From Anaerobiospirillum thomasii (GTDB lineage: Bacteria > Pseudomonadota > Gammaproteobacteria > Enterobacterales > Succinivibrionaceae): DNA of 64,000 bases. The notes beneath the pieces are model-generated. The model was not told the DNA's origin and did no database searches. It saw only the letters and a list, made by a program, of their open reading frames with translations. The stretch covers positions 230,001-294,000 of the forward strand of contig NZ_UAPU01000007.1 of NCBI RefSeq assembly GCF_900445255.1, in the 5' to 3' direction. A program made the translations under genes and the position numbers. The first letter of the stretch is position 1, and each line of letters starts with the position of its first letter. Shown here in pieces: positions 54,788 through 63,380 of this stretch.

Positions 54788-54885
54788 TTGGTTATAAATC
54801 GGTTATACCCTCGGTTATAAATCCGACAGATGGCTTATCCATCGGATTTAGTAACTGTTAAACGGTTATAATTCGGTTATAAATC
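54788..54885. repeat. Five GGTTATA repeats around a hairpin (iteron-like)
   Basis: TCGGTTATAAATC or close variants at 54788-54800, 54799-54807 (partial), 54811-54823, 54862-54874 and 54873-54885. A stem AAATCCGA / TCGGATTT (54819-54826 with 54842-54849), enclosing GATGG/CCATC, lies in the middle. Further small palindromes (GTAACG/CGTTAC near 54732) lie toward the Rha gene. Typical of a replication origin or a multi-site operator. Confidence 0.6.
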
Positions 54886-54887
54886 TA

Positions 54888-55064
54888 TCAATCAAGTGGG
54901 GCTAGGGTAGGCACTGCCTGCATCAATGTAAGAATGTATGCTGACAAGCCCTCTTGTCCTTCTTGTTCAAAATGCCTTGCGAGGTCTAAAGCGTTTTCTT
55001 TAAATCCTTGCTCATCGTCCTCTACATGGCATCTGATAAGATTAAGTACGGTTGTTATATTCAT
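54888..55064 (-). CDS. Small acidic protein, 58 aa
   Basis: MNITTVLNLIRCHVEDDEQG, helical and acidic. GAGG with seven bases to the ATG. Ends exactly where the GGTTATA repeats begin. Unknown role. Confidence 0.5.
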   Translation of the reverse strand: MNITTVLNLIRCHVEDDEQGFKENALDLARHFEQEGQEGLSAYILTLMQAVPTLAPLD

Positions 55065-55073
55065 TTGGCTACC

Positions 55074-55388
55074 TCACTGTATCTTTGTAAATCTGTTCAT
55101 AAAATTAGGGTTATCGTGCCCCTCGTCCTCATCTTGCTCGTGTATGTCGTCCTCATCTTGCGTCCAACGCTCTAGGATTCTGCTGACACAATCGCTAGAT
55201 TTTTCTAGGTTGGTGAGAGCGTCATCTAAAGCGTTTAGCCCCTCGTGAGCTATTCGGTCTTTAGGGCTAAGACGCTCCTCAACAATCGTCATGTAGTAAA
55301 GATATAGCTCGTTAAGCTTTTCTCCTGTCTTATCTATTTCAGCACTGATATTGCAAAATTGTTCGTATAGCGTGTCTGTCTTACTCAT
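55074..55388 (-). CDS. Coiled-coil protein, 104 aa
   Basis: Start at 55388 (MSKTDTLYEQ) chosen for AAGG six bases upstream. Long acidic helix, with a C-terminal run DEDDIHEQDEDEGHDN. Overlaps the previous gene by 8 bp. Unknown. Confidence 0.5.
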   Translation of the reverse strand: MSKTDTLYEQFCNISAEIDKTGEKLNELYLYYMTIVEERLSPKDRIAHEGLNALDDALTNLEKSSDCVSRILERWTQDEDDIHEQDEDEGHDNPNFMNRFTKIQ

Positions 55389-55806
55389 AATCAACCTTAG
55401 CTCCCTCGTGGTAGTTCATCTGCTCTAACACAAACTTGTATATGGCGTCCCTAATCTTGCCCTCTATTGCTATAAAATCCTCTTTTGAGATTGTTAGCTC
55501 AATCTTAAAAAAGCCATTCGTAAAACAGTGATGCCCCATAATGATGGCCTCATCGTCAAACTTGAGCTTGTGTATCCTTAGGGAGTAAGGACGCTCTGTA
55601 AATAGTTCAAATTCAAACATCTCAAGCTTGTTTTGTTTAACAGTGCTATCTATTACGTCTTGAATTTTTGTATTTGCTTTAAGCTCTAAATAAAATTCTT
55701 GACTGTCAATGCTATAGGTTAGCCTTGCGTCCTGATGCAACATATGCTCACTGATGATGTCGTTTATCTTGCCGGCAAAAATATCCATTATATGGAACAT
55801 GCACAT
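55381..55806 (-). CDS. Hypothetical protein, 141 aa
   Basis: Soluble alpha-beta. Parts (DFIAIEGKIRDAIYKFVLEQ) recall the neighbouring 55788 gene only in length. GGAGGGG upstream; 19-bp overlap. Unknown. Confidence 0.5.
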   Translation of the reverse strand: MCMFHIMDIFAGKINDIISEHMLHQDARLTYSIDSQEFYLELKANTKIQDVIDSTVKQNKLEMFEFELFTERPYSLRIHKLKFDDEAIIMGHHCFTNGFFKIELTISKEDFIAIEGKIRDAIYKFVLEQMNYHEGAKVDYE

Positions 55807-56189
55807 ACATTCCCCTCCTCATCTGTAATTAACTCCATGAATTTTGGCAACATAACTTCGTTATCCTCGTCAGATAAGGGAGTTTCTATTCTTATCTCAA
55901 TTGGATCTTTTTTGTTTTTTAAAGCCTTTAGTTTTAGGTAAAATTCTACCGTCCTTAAATTAGATGCAAGTCTAAGATTAGGGGTCTTGTTGTCATTTAT
56001 AGTAATGTCAGCATTATCAAGTTCTTCTTTTGCACACATAAGCACCTGTAGTATCATGCCTATTGGTGATGTCCCCTTGTCTATCTTGACAGATGTAAAA
56101 GGTTCTTTATCGTTCCCTATGTATAGATAGGCGGTGGTATCGTTTATAAGCTCATATTTGAATGCAATGTCATGTTCATTTGGTTTCAT
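55788..56189 (-). CDS. Hypothetical protein, 133 aa
   Basis: Predicted mainly beta (KYELINDTTAYLYIGNDKEP). GAGGG upstream, starts 2 bp after the previous stop. Unknown. Confidence 0.5.
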   Translation of the reverse strand: MKPNEHDIAFKYELINDTTAYLYIGNDKEPFTSVKIDKGTSPIGMILQVLMCAKEELDNADITINDNKTPNLRLASNLRTVEFYLKLKALKNKKDPIEIRIETPLSDEDNEVMLPKFMELITDEEGNVCACSI

Positions 56190-56191
56190 AA

Positions 56192-56617
56192 TTAATCCCT
56201 CTTTAATCTCTTTAAATCCTCTAGCAAGATCACTAGATCTTCTATGTCTTGTTCAATGATGGTTTTTAAAAAGCCATATGCCTGCTCATCTGTTAAGCTG
56301 TCGGTGCCAAAAGTGTCGTGCAGAACCTTTAGGTCATAGCGCTCTTTTACTCGGTCTAGCACCTCGTCCACGGTGCACCGTAAAGACTCCACGCAGGCCA
56401 TTTTGGTGCTTCTTAAAATGCGTTCGTTGGTTACACGTGCTAAACGTACGGTCAGTAAAGATACGATTGCTCCGTTGTCGTGCTCTTTGATTGTGCCTTT
56501 ACCTAGACACCACTCTTCATAATTGCCGTCAGGGGTGAGGGCTGTTAGGCTGATAAGGGCCTCTTGGTTATACTTGCCAAGTATCTTTATGAAGTTTTTT
56601 ATGGTAATTCCCTTCAT
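56192..56617 (-). CDS. Hypothetical protein, 141 aa
   Basis: Start at 56617 (MKGITIKNFI) preferred, because AAAGGA lies eight bases upstream, over 56638. Alpha-beta, with a helical acidic tail (EQDIEDLVILLEDLKRLKRD). Unknown. Confidence 0.5.
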   Translation of the reverse strand: MKGITIKNFIKILGKYNQEALISLTALTPDGNYEEWCLGKGTIKEHDNGAIVSLLTVRLARVTNERILRSTKMACVESLRCTVDEVLDRVKERYDLKVLHDTFGTDSLTDEQAYGFLKTIIEQDIEDLVILLEDLKRLKRD

Positions 56618-56708
56618 TTTATTTTCCTTTACTTGCACTTAAGTGTTTGTTAAGATGCAAGTGTTTGTTTAGTGTTAGGGCTAAGGGCCTGCGCCTTTAG
56701 CCTTATGT

Positions 56709-56876
56709 TTAGTCATACAGTCCGTTGTCAGCTCGCTTGGCCTTGAGCTTAAATTCCAACTCTTCAATTTTCTTTTTAATAGCTTCGTTACGTTTGCACT
56801 CCTGCATCTCCCTTTTAGTCTGCTTATAGCGCCCTCTTCTTACATAAGGCCTCACAATATATGATGGTAAATCCAT
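56709..56876 (-). CDS. Small basic protein, 55 aa
   Basis: MDLPSYIVRPYVRRGRYKQT then a charged helix of Lys/Glu (IKKKIEELEFKLKAKRA). GAGAGG with seven bases to the ATG; overlaps the previous gene by 25 bp. Possibly nucleic-acid binding. Confidence 0.5.
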   Translation of the reverse strand: MDLPSYIVRPYVRRGRYKQTKREMQECKRNEAIKKKIEELEFKLKAKRADNGLYD

Positions 56877-57097
56877 TTTTTAACCTCTCTAATTTGGCAA
56901 TCAATACAGACACCTAGACTTTTAAAATAGACAGCGCCTGCCGTTACCTTTAGCACCAAGGGCAACCCTAGCACTTCAATTTCCTTTTTCTCATATGGAG
57001 TGTTCGGCTTTATTTTGTGGTTAAAAAACACTCGCATACCTGTCGCATCGTCCTGTTTAAAGGTAATCTTAATTGTTAAAAATTTTGCCTCTTGCAT
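56852..57097 (-). CDS. Hypothetical protein, 81 aa
   Basis: Mainly beta, overlaps the previous gene by 29 bp. Ribosome site distant (GAGGGAG, about 15 bases). Unknown. Confidence 0.45.
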   Translation of the reverse strand: MQEAKFLTIKITFKQDDATGMRVFFNHKIKPNTPYEKKEIEVLGLPLVLKVTAGAVYFKSLGVCIDCQIREVKKWIYHHIL

Positions 57098-57344
57098 GGT
57101 TGCTGATAATCTCCCTCACGGTCTCCACGTCTGCATACGAGTAACGTGGGAAGCCACCTTTACCTTTATAAAATGGTTGTTGTATTGGTAGCCTTAAGTC
57201 GTTGTAATACTTGATTAACTTGTAACGGCTAAGGCCTAACAGCACACATACTTGAGAGGCAGTTAAAATCTTTGTCTTTGATGTGTACAGTGACGATTTA
57301 ATGTCGTTTACCAACTCATCAATCTTATCTATTTCAACTGCCAT
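57069..57344 (-). CDS. MerR/excisionase-like HTH protein, 91 aa
   Basis: The winged-helix signature ILTASQVCVLLGLSRYKLIK then FPRYSYADVETVREII is typical of MerR/AlpA/excisionase-type proteins that bind DNA. It could be the excisionase that directs the integrase, but it lies far from the attachment site, so a regulatory role is equally possible. AGGAGG upstream. Confidence 0.6.
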   Translation of the reverse strand: MAVEIDKIDELVNDIKSSLYTSKTKILTASQVCVLLGLSRYKLIKYYNDLRLPIQQPFYKGKGGFPRYSYADVETVREIISNHARGKIFNN

Positions 57345-57357
57345 TTATGCCTCCTAA

Positions 57358-58077
57358 TTAAAATGGGATCTCATCGGCCTGCTCGGTAGCTGTGCCGTAA
57401 ATGTTTTGTTGATCGGCGTTGGCAATATCGCCCTCGTCAGGGTTCCAACCCTCGTTTAAACACTCGGCTTTAAACTTTTGGTACTCTTCAAGTGCAGTCT
57501 GCTGTGCCTTAGATGCATTTAGCTTGTCAGTCTTGCCACCTGCGACCTCTGTAGCTGATTGCCACTTTTCGTTAAAAAAGTAAATCTTATGTGTAAAACC
57601 TGAATAGCCGTTATGCGTCCAAGCTCTGTATGTGGTGGCTATCGCATTACCTTTAAATCCGTGAATGTTTGGATACCAAGTCTGCTCCTCGGCGTTACCG
57701 TCATAGTCCTTAGTCTGAATTTCTACACCGTCAAGGGCGTTAGTCACCTCGTGATGTAGGACACCTAATAAGTCATTGGTTAGTGCAGACATGCTAGATG
57801 CATAAATATCTCCGTCATTTGTAACAACTGCACCGATCGCTTTATAGCGCAGGTAGCCCTTGTCGGTCATAAGCTCAAGTATCAGATCCTCACGCTCGCC
57901 TTTTGGTGTTTTCTGCTTTTTAGAGTAGGCACCTAGAATTGTGTATTTAATTTTTTCGCCCTTAAAAATTCCTGTGTACTTGTTTTTGCGTAGTTCTTTT
58001 ACGGCATCGGCATCATAGTTAGGTATGTTTGGTCGCTCTGTAGTTGTAACTGTGTAATTTGGCTGATAATGTAACAT
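57358..58077 (-). CDS. Phage single-stranded DNA-binding protein-like
   Basis: 239 residues ending DEIPF, the acidic tip that recruits partners in SSB proteins (DDDIPF in E. coli). The body contains KGEKIKYTILGAYSKKQKTP and a beta-rich segment. Position directly after recT and the exonuclease supports a recombination partner. Confidence 0.7.
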   Translation of the reverse strand: MLHYQPNYTVTTTERPNIPNYDADAVKELRKNKYTGIFKGEKIKYTILGAYSKKQKTPKGEREDLILELMTDKGYLRYKAIGAVVTNDGDIYASSMSALTNDLLGVLHHEVTNALDGVEIQTKDYDGNAEEQTWYPNIHGFKGNAIATTYRAWTHNGYSGFTHKIYFFNEKWQSATEVAGGKTDKLNASKAQQTALEEYQKFKAECLNEGWNPDEGDIANADQQNIYGTATEQADEIPF

Positions 58078-58093
58078 TGTGAAATATTCCTCT

Positions 58094-58900
58094 TTAGTTA
58101 AACTTTGTTTTTAAGTCTTGGCATAATCTGATAATCTCGGCGTTTTTTCTTTGCTCCTCGGAACCTCCTGCGAATATCTGTCTTAAGTCCTGTAATGTTT
58201 CTGCTGATTTTAGAGCCTTGATAAGCTCGTCATCGTTTAATGTGGCAGTTATGGCTTTATGTGGCATCAGTGTTGGCTTAATCTCCTGCACTTCAATTTG
58301 CTGTGCACTTGAGCCTAACTTCTCCTCACCATTAAAAAACTCCCTAGCCTCACCGACCTCATAGGCACCCCAACCAAAAGCTAGTGATGCGCATCTGCAA
58401 AACCCACGTATCTGCAACATGTGGTCGCTCTCGGTCTGCCACACCTCGGAAGTTGTCATGGCTTGTGAACGGTTAATGATGTAGGACACCTTGCCACCGT
58501 TGGATTTTGTTATTGTGACCTTAAGGCGATCCATCACCTTGTTGCCGTTTTTGTCCTTGCCATAATCTAATGGCTCATAGTCAATGCCTAATATGTCTTT
58601 TTTCTCACAGGCCCTTGACCAACCTCTAAACGATACGCCTACAGTAAGAGGGATCTTTTGTGATTTAAATGCGTATATATCCTTGGTACTTGGATCTAAC
58701 CCCATGTCAGAGGCGATTTTAAATACGGTCAGCACATCGTCTGCTGTTACCTTTACGCCCTTGGCCTTGATGTTCTGCAAGACCTGCTTGGCATAAAATT
58801 CAGGAGTCATGGCGATAGTCTTATTGGCGATAGCCTTGATGCAGTTCTCGGCCAAGGCCTTTTGCTCTGCTGTAAATTGAATAGTTGGTAAAGTCTCCAT
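58094..58900 (-). CDS. RecT-family single-strand annealing protein
   Basis: Anneals complementary single strands in phage recombination. 268 residues from 58900 (METLPTIQFT). AGGAGC overlaps the last codons of the exonuclease gene and fixes this start over 58918. Family stretches: GLDPSTKDIYAFKSQKIPLT, VGVSFRGWSRACEKKDILG, RGFCRCASLAFGWGAYEVGE. Works with the next gene upstream. Confidence 0.9.
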   Translation of the reverse strand: METLPTIQFTAEQKALAENCIKAIANKTIAMTPEFYAKQVLQNIKAKGVKVTADDVLTVFKIASDMGLDPSTKDIYAFKSQKIPLTVGVSFRGWSRACEKKDILGIDYEPLDYGKDKNGNKVMDRLKVTITKSNGGKVSYIINRSQAMTTSEVWQTESDHMLQIRGFCRCASLAFGWGAYEVGEAREFFNGEEKLGSSAQQIEVQEIKPTLMPHKAITATLNDDELIKALKSAETLQDLRQIFAGGSEEQRKNAEIIRLCQDLKTKFN

Positions 58901-58902
58901 GA

Positions 58903-59961
58903 TTAGCTCCTTGCGCAAATTGTTAATGTTGATGTTGTCTTATTAGTTGTGAACTTTTTATACAGGTCGCTATGCTCTTTTACGAATGCATCTTTATCAA
59001 AATAGCTCTTTGAATATGTAGATAGTCTTGTAAGAGGTACGCCGTGATAATCAACAGCGATCTCGTTAGTGCCCATAAGCTTTTTAATCTTTGCAGTGAG
59101 CACTTTGTCTTTGTCGGCTAATTCGTTTTTAGCAAGACGGATACCTCTTAGTTCTGTTACAAGCTCTATAAATTCATCATCGGCCAAGGCTATGCCGTCG
59201 GAGTCCTCTACATCATCTAATGGCTCAACCCAATCAGGCTCATCACGAGGTATGACATGGTCAAACATGAAGTTGTCCTCGGCGTTGAGAATGGCATCAA
59301 TGTGGTCTTGATTTTTCTCAATCTTAAAGATACGAACGCCGTCACCTTTAAAGTAGGCACAGATAAAGGCATAATTACTGCCGTTTAGATACATCTGTTT
59401 TTGTACTTGGTCATAATAGTATTGTGGAACTTGGCTATCTACAGATACGATCTCGCCCTTGTTTTTAAAGATACAGCCATTACCCCATTCTTTTTTGCCT
59501 TTTACTTTTCTATTAAATTCAACAGTCTTAATTTCAAAAGGGCAACCATTGTGGATACGGTCAATTTGAGCGCTTGACCAAGGGCGCATAAAGTCAGTGA
59601 CGGTGATGCCATTCTCAAGTGGCAGGTAAAACTCATTTACATAGTTGGCTATAGAAGCCTCTAGTTCACGGCCAAGGTACAGCTTAATGTTTTTGTTGTT
59701 TCTAGCAATGCGCTCCAAGGTCTCGCTAGGATCTTCAAAAAAGTTGTTATATAGGTCGGTAGTGTCCTGCCATGGATTGTTGCCTAGCAAGACGCTAGCA
59801 GTTGTGCCTGTGAGCTGTTTTTTGTGGTAAAGCTCAATTTGAGCCGAGGCGCAGTCAAGTTGATTTAGAACCTTAGAATATGTGCGATCCTGTTCGTTAC
59901 TGAACTTATAATAGATCTCTCTTAAGGCCTCTAGTTCGGCGTCTGATTTTGTATACGGCAT
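58903..59961 (-). CDS. YqaJ-type phage exonuclease
   Basis: Lambda-Exo-like 5'-3' nuclease that makes single strands for RecT. 352 residues. Core: TGTTASVLLGNNPWQDTTDL, LGRELEASIANYVNEF, FEIKTVEFNR with the metal-binding Glu-x-Lys, and VPQYYYDQVQKQMYLNG. First gene of the early-left operon, with GGAGC upstream. Confidence 0.9.
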   Translation of the reverse strand: MPYTKSDAELEALREIYYKFSNEQDRTYSKVLNQLDCASAQIELYHKKQLTGTTASVLLGNNPWQDTTDLYNNFFEDPSETLERIARNNKNIKLYLGRELEASIANYVNEFYLPLENGITVTDFMRPWSSAQIDRIHNGCPFEIKTVEFNRKVKGKKEWGNGCIFKNKGEIVSVDSQVPQYYYDQVQKQMYLNGSNYAFICAYFKGDGVRIFKIEKNQDHIDAILNAEDNFMFDHVIPRDEPDWVEPLDDVEDSDGIALADDEFIELVTELRGIRLAKNELADKDKVLTAKIKKLMGTNEIAVDYHGVPLTRLSTYSKSYFDKDAFVKEHSDLYKKFTTNKTTSTLTICARS

Positions 59962-60142
59962 TTTAATTGCTCCATAAACTATAAAGTTTGTTTAGTGTTA
60001 CAAGAGCAATTAAAAAGGTTGACTAAATAATCGCTCTTAGTTTGTTGATGTGTTTTTATAGTAACCACAAATAAACTAAGGAGCAACTATTTTTTTAATG
60101 TTTTTTGGTAAAAAGTTTAAAAACCGTTGATATTTTTAAGAA
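59962..60142 (-). promoter_or_regulatory. Control region of the early-left operon
   Basis: 181 bp between repressor stop and exonuclease start. Contains ATAAACTATA (59974-59983), which recurs ahead of cro, and an AACTAAGGAGCAACT-type repeat near 60076-60090. No firm promoter assigned. Confidence 0.45.
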
Positions 60143-60781
60143 TTATCTAATCAATCCTGTACGTTCCAATACCTCTCCTAGCAACACAAAGTTGTCCTGT
60201 AGTTCCTCTAAAGGGATCTCCTCGGTTGAATAGTCAGGGTTTTCAGATATGATTTTAAGTGTTTTGTTTAGCATCTTTTGCAGACGCTTTACACGGAGCA
60301 TGCCGTCCAAAACAAAGATGTATATGTGATTGTCTATTATAGAAGTGGCCGATGTATCCACCAAAATGCTGTCGCCGTCAAGGATAAGAGGCTCCATGCT
60401 GTCGCCCTTTACTCTAAAGCGCTTGCAATATCTTGGATCTACATTCAACGCATCAAAAAACGATCTGCAATAACCTACCTGTCTTACATCGGACAGCTCT
60501 TCGTATGTAGGCTCATAGGCATCACCACCACCAAAAGCTATATTATATGAGGGGATATAGACCATATCATCGGTTTTCTGCTCCTCGTCAAAGAATGATA
60601 CGCCTAACGTCTGTGACAGTTTAACCAACGTTGATGGAGAGAAATTAGCTCCGTCATTAAACTTTGTAAAAACGGCTCGGTTAATGCCTGCTATTTTGGC
60701 TAAGTGGTAGCGAGTCCAACCTCTCTTATCTAACTCTTTGTTTAATAAATCATTTATTTCATCTCTGCTTTTCGGTCTCAT
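60143..60781 (-). CDS. CI-like repressor, HTH plus S24 peptidase
   Basis: Maintains lysogeny. 212 residues from ATG 60781 (MRPKSRDE, GGA close upstream; an in-frame ATG lies at 60805). The N-terminal HTH (RYHLAKIAGINRAVFTKFND) binds operators. The C-terminal LexA-like domain has Ser128 (GDSMEPLILDGDSILVD) and Lys165 (MLRVKRLQ), the self-cleavage pair, so SOS induction is likely. No clear Ala-Gly cleavage site is seen in the linker. Divergent from cro. Confidence 0.9.
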   Translation of the reverse strand: MRPKSRDEINDLLNKELDKRGWTRYHLAKIAGINRAVFTKFNDGANFSPSTLVKLSQTLGVSFFDEEQKTDDMVYIPSYNIAFGGGDAYEPTYEELSDVRQVGYCRSFFDALNVDPRYCKRFRVKGDSMEPLILDGDSILVDTSATSIIDNHIYIFVLDGMLRVKRLQKMLNKTLKIISENPDYSTEEIPLEELQDNFVLLGEVLERTGLIR

Positions 60782-60921
60782 TTTTCCTATTCTCCATTTA
60801 TACATTCATATACATTTATTTTTTTCTAATTTTTTTAAAAATTGGTTGCTTTTTAATTATAGTTCATATACTTTAAAAATAAAGTAACGTTTTATAAACT
60901 ATATATAAACGGAGACGTTAA
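60782..60921. promoter_or_regulatory. cI-cro divergent control region
   Basis: Very AT-rich, with TATAGTT/AACTATA half-sites at about 60858 and 60897 and ATAAACTATA at 60894-60903. Presumably holds both promoters and the operators. Confidence 0.5.
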
Positions 60922-61146
60922 ATGAAAACACTAAACAAACAACAAAGATGTAAACTAGCCGAGGCTGTACTTACTTTTTACGGCACTAAGCGTGTGTGCG
61001 AGATCACTGACCTGACCCCACAGGCAGTCCTAGCGTGGAAGTACAACGGAATACCTAGAACTTGGATTAAGGTTTTTGAGACCACCGAGGCTAGGTTCTT
61101 AGTCCGTAACATGTTAAGAGGGTTCTGTAATGACAGTCAGTGTTAA
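60922..61146 (+). CDS. Cro/YdaS-like regulator, 74 aa
   Basis: Short HTH protein: RKVCEITD-like VCEITDLTPQAVLAWKYNGI then PRTWIKVFE, the pattern of Cro/YdaS antirepressing regulators. GGAG with eight bases to the ATG. Opens the early-right operon. Confidence 0.8.
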   Translation: MKTLNKQQRCKLAEAVLTFYGTKRVCEITDLTPQAVLAWKYNGIPRTWIKVFETTEARFLVRNMLRGFCNDSQC

Positions 61147-61699
61147 GCATAAAGATTTTTCGCACTTGTTTAGCGAAACTCAAAACGCAATCATCATGTG
61201 CCTTTTACAGAACAGTGGTCGCCGAACATTTAAGCAACTGCAAAAGGATTTAAACAACCCTGTAGATTTAGAAAACGACCTAGAGGATCTTTATAACCGT
61301 GGTTATTTAGATTGCTCCTCGGCCAACCGTTGGTCTGTAGGACAGCCTCTTGAGATTGTGGCCAAGCGCAATAACATTAAACTTCCTTATAAGGTTGTAT
61401 CTGAATTGCCCCCTCTCAATTGGCAGGAGGTTTACGATGTTTTATGTGAGCGCAACCCTAACACTTATTACAAGTTACGTAATGCAGATCTTGAGAGTAC
61501 TGCGCAAAAATTCTTTGACTATTACGAGGCTGTAGGTTGGTGCCGTAAAGGTCAGCGTATCAAGAATTGGTATGTGTGCTTAGATTATGCTTTAAAGAAT
61601 GGTTGGGTCATTGTCTATCAGCGTGACGAGCGACAGGTGCAACATGATACTAGTCCGTGGGCTGTAACTGCTAACAATAGTTTTGACGGATTTTTCTAA
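61130..61699 (+). CDS. Replication initiator (O-like), winged helix
   Basis: 189 residues. The N-terminal winged helix (about 15-75, LFSETQNAIIMCLLQNSGRR) and the C-terminal motif KFFDYYEAVGWCRKGQRIKN plus WYVCLDYALKNGW match phage replication proteins that bind the origin and recruit the helicase loader. Overlaps cro by 17 bp and the next gene by one base. Confidence 0.7.
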   Translation: MTVSVKHKDFSHLFSETQNAIIMCLLQNSGRRTFKQLQKDLNNPVDLENDLEDLYNRGYLDCSSANRWSVGQPLEIVAKRNNIKLPYKVVSELPPLNWQEVYDVLCERNPNTYYKLRNADLESTAQKFFDYYEAVGWCRKGQRIKNWYVCLDYALKNGWVIVYQRDERQVQHDTSPWAVTANNSFDGFF

Positions 61700-62451
61700 T
61701 GGACAGTGCAGAGATTTTTAAGGTTAGGAGTCTTATCCGTACCTTGCATGAGTTTTATGGTAAACAATGTCAGGACTCTATGTTAGATATTTATGTATAT
61801 GCCCTTGCTGACTATGACTTTAATGTGGTGCAGACTGCATTAAAAAACATTGTTAAGACAGCTAAGTTTATGCCAAGGCCTGCCGAGATCATTGAGCTGA
61901 TAATGCAGTTTCAGGGGCAGGGTGCTCAAGACATTGAACGGCAAAAGGCTATTTTAGAATTTAAGGCGTCAAGTGCATTTAGAGAGCTTATGGCTCATTT
62001 AGATGTGGGGCAGGACATAGTCAGTGATGATTGGCGTTTTGTCTTTGCAGTGAGGGTAGCTTTTGGCTCTTTGCTTGAGTTAGCACAAAGTGAAGAGGGG
62101 AATGTTTGGCTTGAGAAAAAATTTGTTAAGGCGTACCTATTGGCAGACGATCCGAGCCGTTGTGGGTATGTGTTAGGAGGTATGTATCACAACACAAGCG
62201 ATCCACGAGTTAGGTACATAGGCAATAAAGACAAATGCAAGGAGATAGCTCAAGAGTTTTACAGTGACCGTGGCATGAGACCACGGCTCCCTACAGACAA
62301 CGTTAAGCTTTTAGGACAGAACAGATACGCATTAAGTTACAAGGATATAACACTTAACACTACAGATGATGACGAGTATGTCTCAAAAGAGGAGCTCGTC
62401 AAGGGTATAAAACAGATACAAGAGGCTTTTGGTTGTGCGCAAAAACTTTAG
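61699..62451 (+). CDS. Replication protein P-like / helicase loader (putative)
   Basis: 250 residues, helical. The N-terminal pattern YALADYDFNVVQTALKNIVK, then KFMPRPAEIIELIM, is that of phage DnaB-loading proteins that follow an O-like gene. Loader role inferred from pattern and position. Confidence 0.65.
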   Translation: MDSAEIFKVRSLIRTLHEFYGKQCQDSMLDIYVYALADYDFNVVQTALKNIVKTAKFMPRPAEIIELIMQFQGQGAQDIERQKAILEFKASSAFRELMAHLDVGQDIVSDDWRFVFAVRVAFGSLLELAQSEEGNVWLEKKFVKAYLLADDPSRCGYVLGGMYHNTSDPRVRYIGNKDKCKEIAQEFYSDRGMRPRLPTDNVKLLGQNRYALSYKDITLNTTDDDEYVSKEELVKGIKQIQEAFGCAQKL

Positions 62452-62977
62452 ACAAAGTAACTGTGTTATTAGCATGTATGGGCAGGAAATTGAATGCAGA
62501 GAGATTTTGCTATCAATGCCACCGAGTGAAAACGAACGATTGACTATTGATTGGAGAGGGGCGCAAAACGCCCTTACTCGCTCTTATTCAAAATCAAGGC
62601 GAGCCTTAAAAAACTCAACCGATTATAACCGTTGGCTTAACTTTGCATCGGCGTGTTTGAAGTGTGGACAGCCACCAAAGATTGAGGGGGATGTAGGCTG
62701 TATTCTTAATGTAGTGTTCCCTGATAACAAAGTGCGTGACGCTCAAAACCGTGAGAAAGCTTTTTTTGACGCATTAGAAAAAAGTGGCTGTGTTATTGAG
62801 AACGATACTAATATTGTTTGGCATACCACTAATAAGATTATTCTACCTCACTATAGCTTTATATTGGCTTATGTCTTTTCTATGGACGCTGTAAAGAATT
62901 GTCCGTTTTTTATTAACGGTGATTATTTACAGACCAAGTCTAAAGAGTTTGAGGAGATATACGGTGCGCCGAAGTAA
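62435..62977 (+). CDS. RusA-like Holliday junction resolvase
   Basis: 180 residues from GTG 62435, nine bases after AGAGG (earlier TTG 62429 and later ATG 62477 are possible). The acidic active-site pattern is visible: VVFPDNKVRDAQNREKAFFD then ALEKSGCVIENDTNI, as in RusA. Resolves recombination intermediates before packaging. Confidence 0.85.
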   Translation: MRKNFRQSNCVISMYGQEIECREILLSMPPSENERLTIDWRGAQNALTRSYSKSRRALKNSTDYNRWLNFASACLKCGQPPKIEGDVGCILNVVFPDNKVRDAQNREKAFFDALEKSGCVIENDTNIVWHTTNKIILPHYSFILAYVFSMDAVKNCPFFINGDYLQTKSKEFEEIYGAPK

Positions 62978-63380
62978 TTTTTATAACCTTGAGCTCTTAG
63001 TAGATCATTATTGTGCAGACGAGCTTTTGAAAACATGGGGCATATGGTCAAAATCAGACCTGCCCTATTTAGGCTATCCAAAAATATTCGTCACTACTAA
63101 TAAGACAGCATCTATAACATTGACCGAGGACGAGGTCGTGTTTATAGATTATGTTATCTCTTTAATGCTTGAATACCGTTTAACCAAGATATTGTTTGAC
63201 TATTATATCAAGTCAATGCGCCTTAAAGAATTAGGAATAAGTTATGGCTGTTCCACAAGTGGCGCCAAGTTTTTGCTTGATAAAATTAAAAAGAAATTTT
63301 GGTGCATTTTGATTACTGAACTTGCAAAAATCTTAAAAAAAGACGCCTCTTGGATTGCCGAAAAAACCGATCAAATTTGA
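62964..63380 (+). CDS. Q-like late antiterminator
   Basis: 138 residues. The GTG at 62964 with GAGGAG seven bases upstream is preferred to an earlier start inside rusA. The segment LTEDEVVFIDYVISLMLEYR then YYIKSMRLKELGISYGCSTS matches phage antitermination protein Q (phage 82/HK022 class). It should allow RNA polymerase to read through terminators into the late genes. Its stop TGA is the first base triplet of an integrase arm heptamer; attR lies about 65 bp downstream. Confidence 0.75.
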   Translation: MRRSNFYNLELLVDHYCADELLKTWGIWSKSDLPYLGYPKIFVTTNKTASITLTEDEVVFIDYVISLMLEYRLTKILFDYYIKSMRLKELGISYGCSTSGAKFLLDKIKKKFWCILITELAKILKKDASWIAEKTDQI

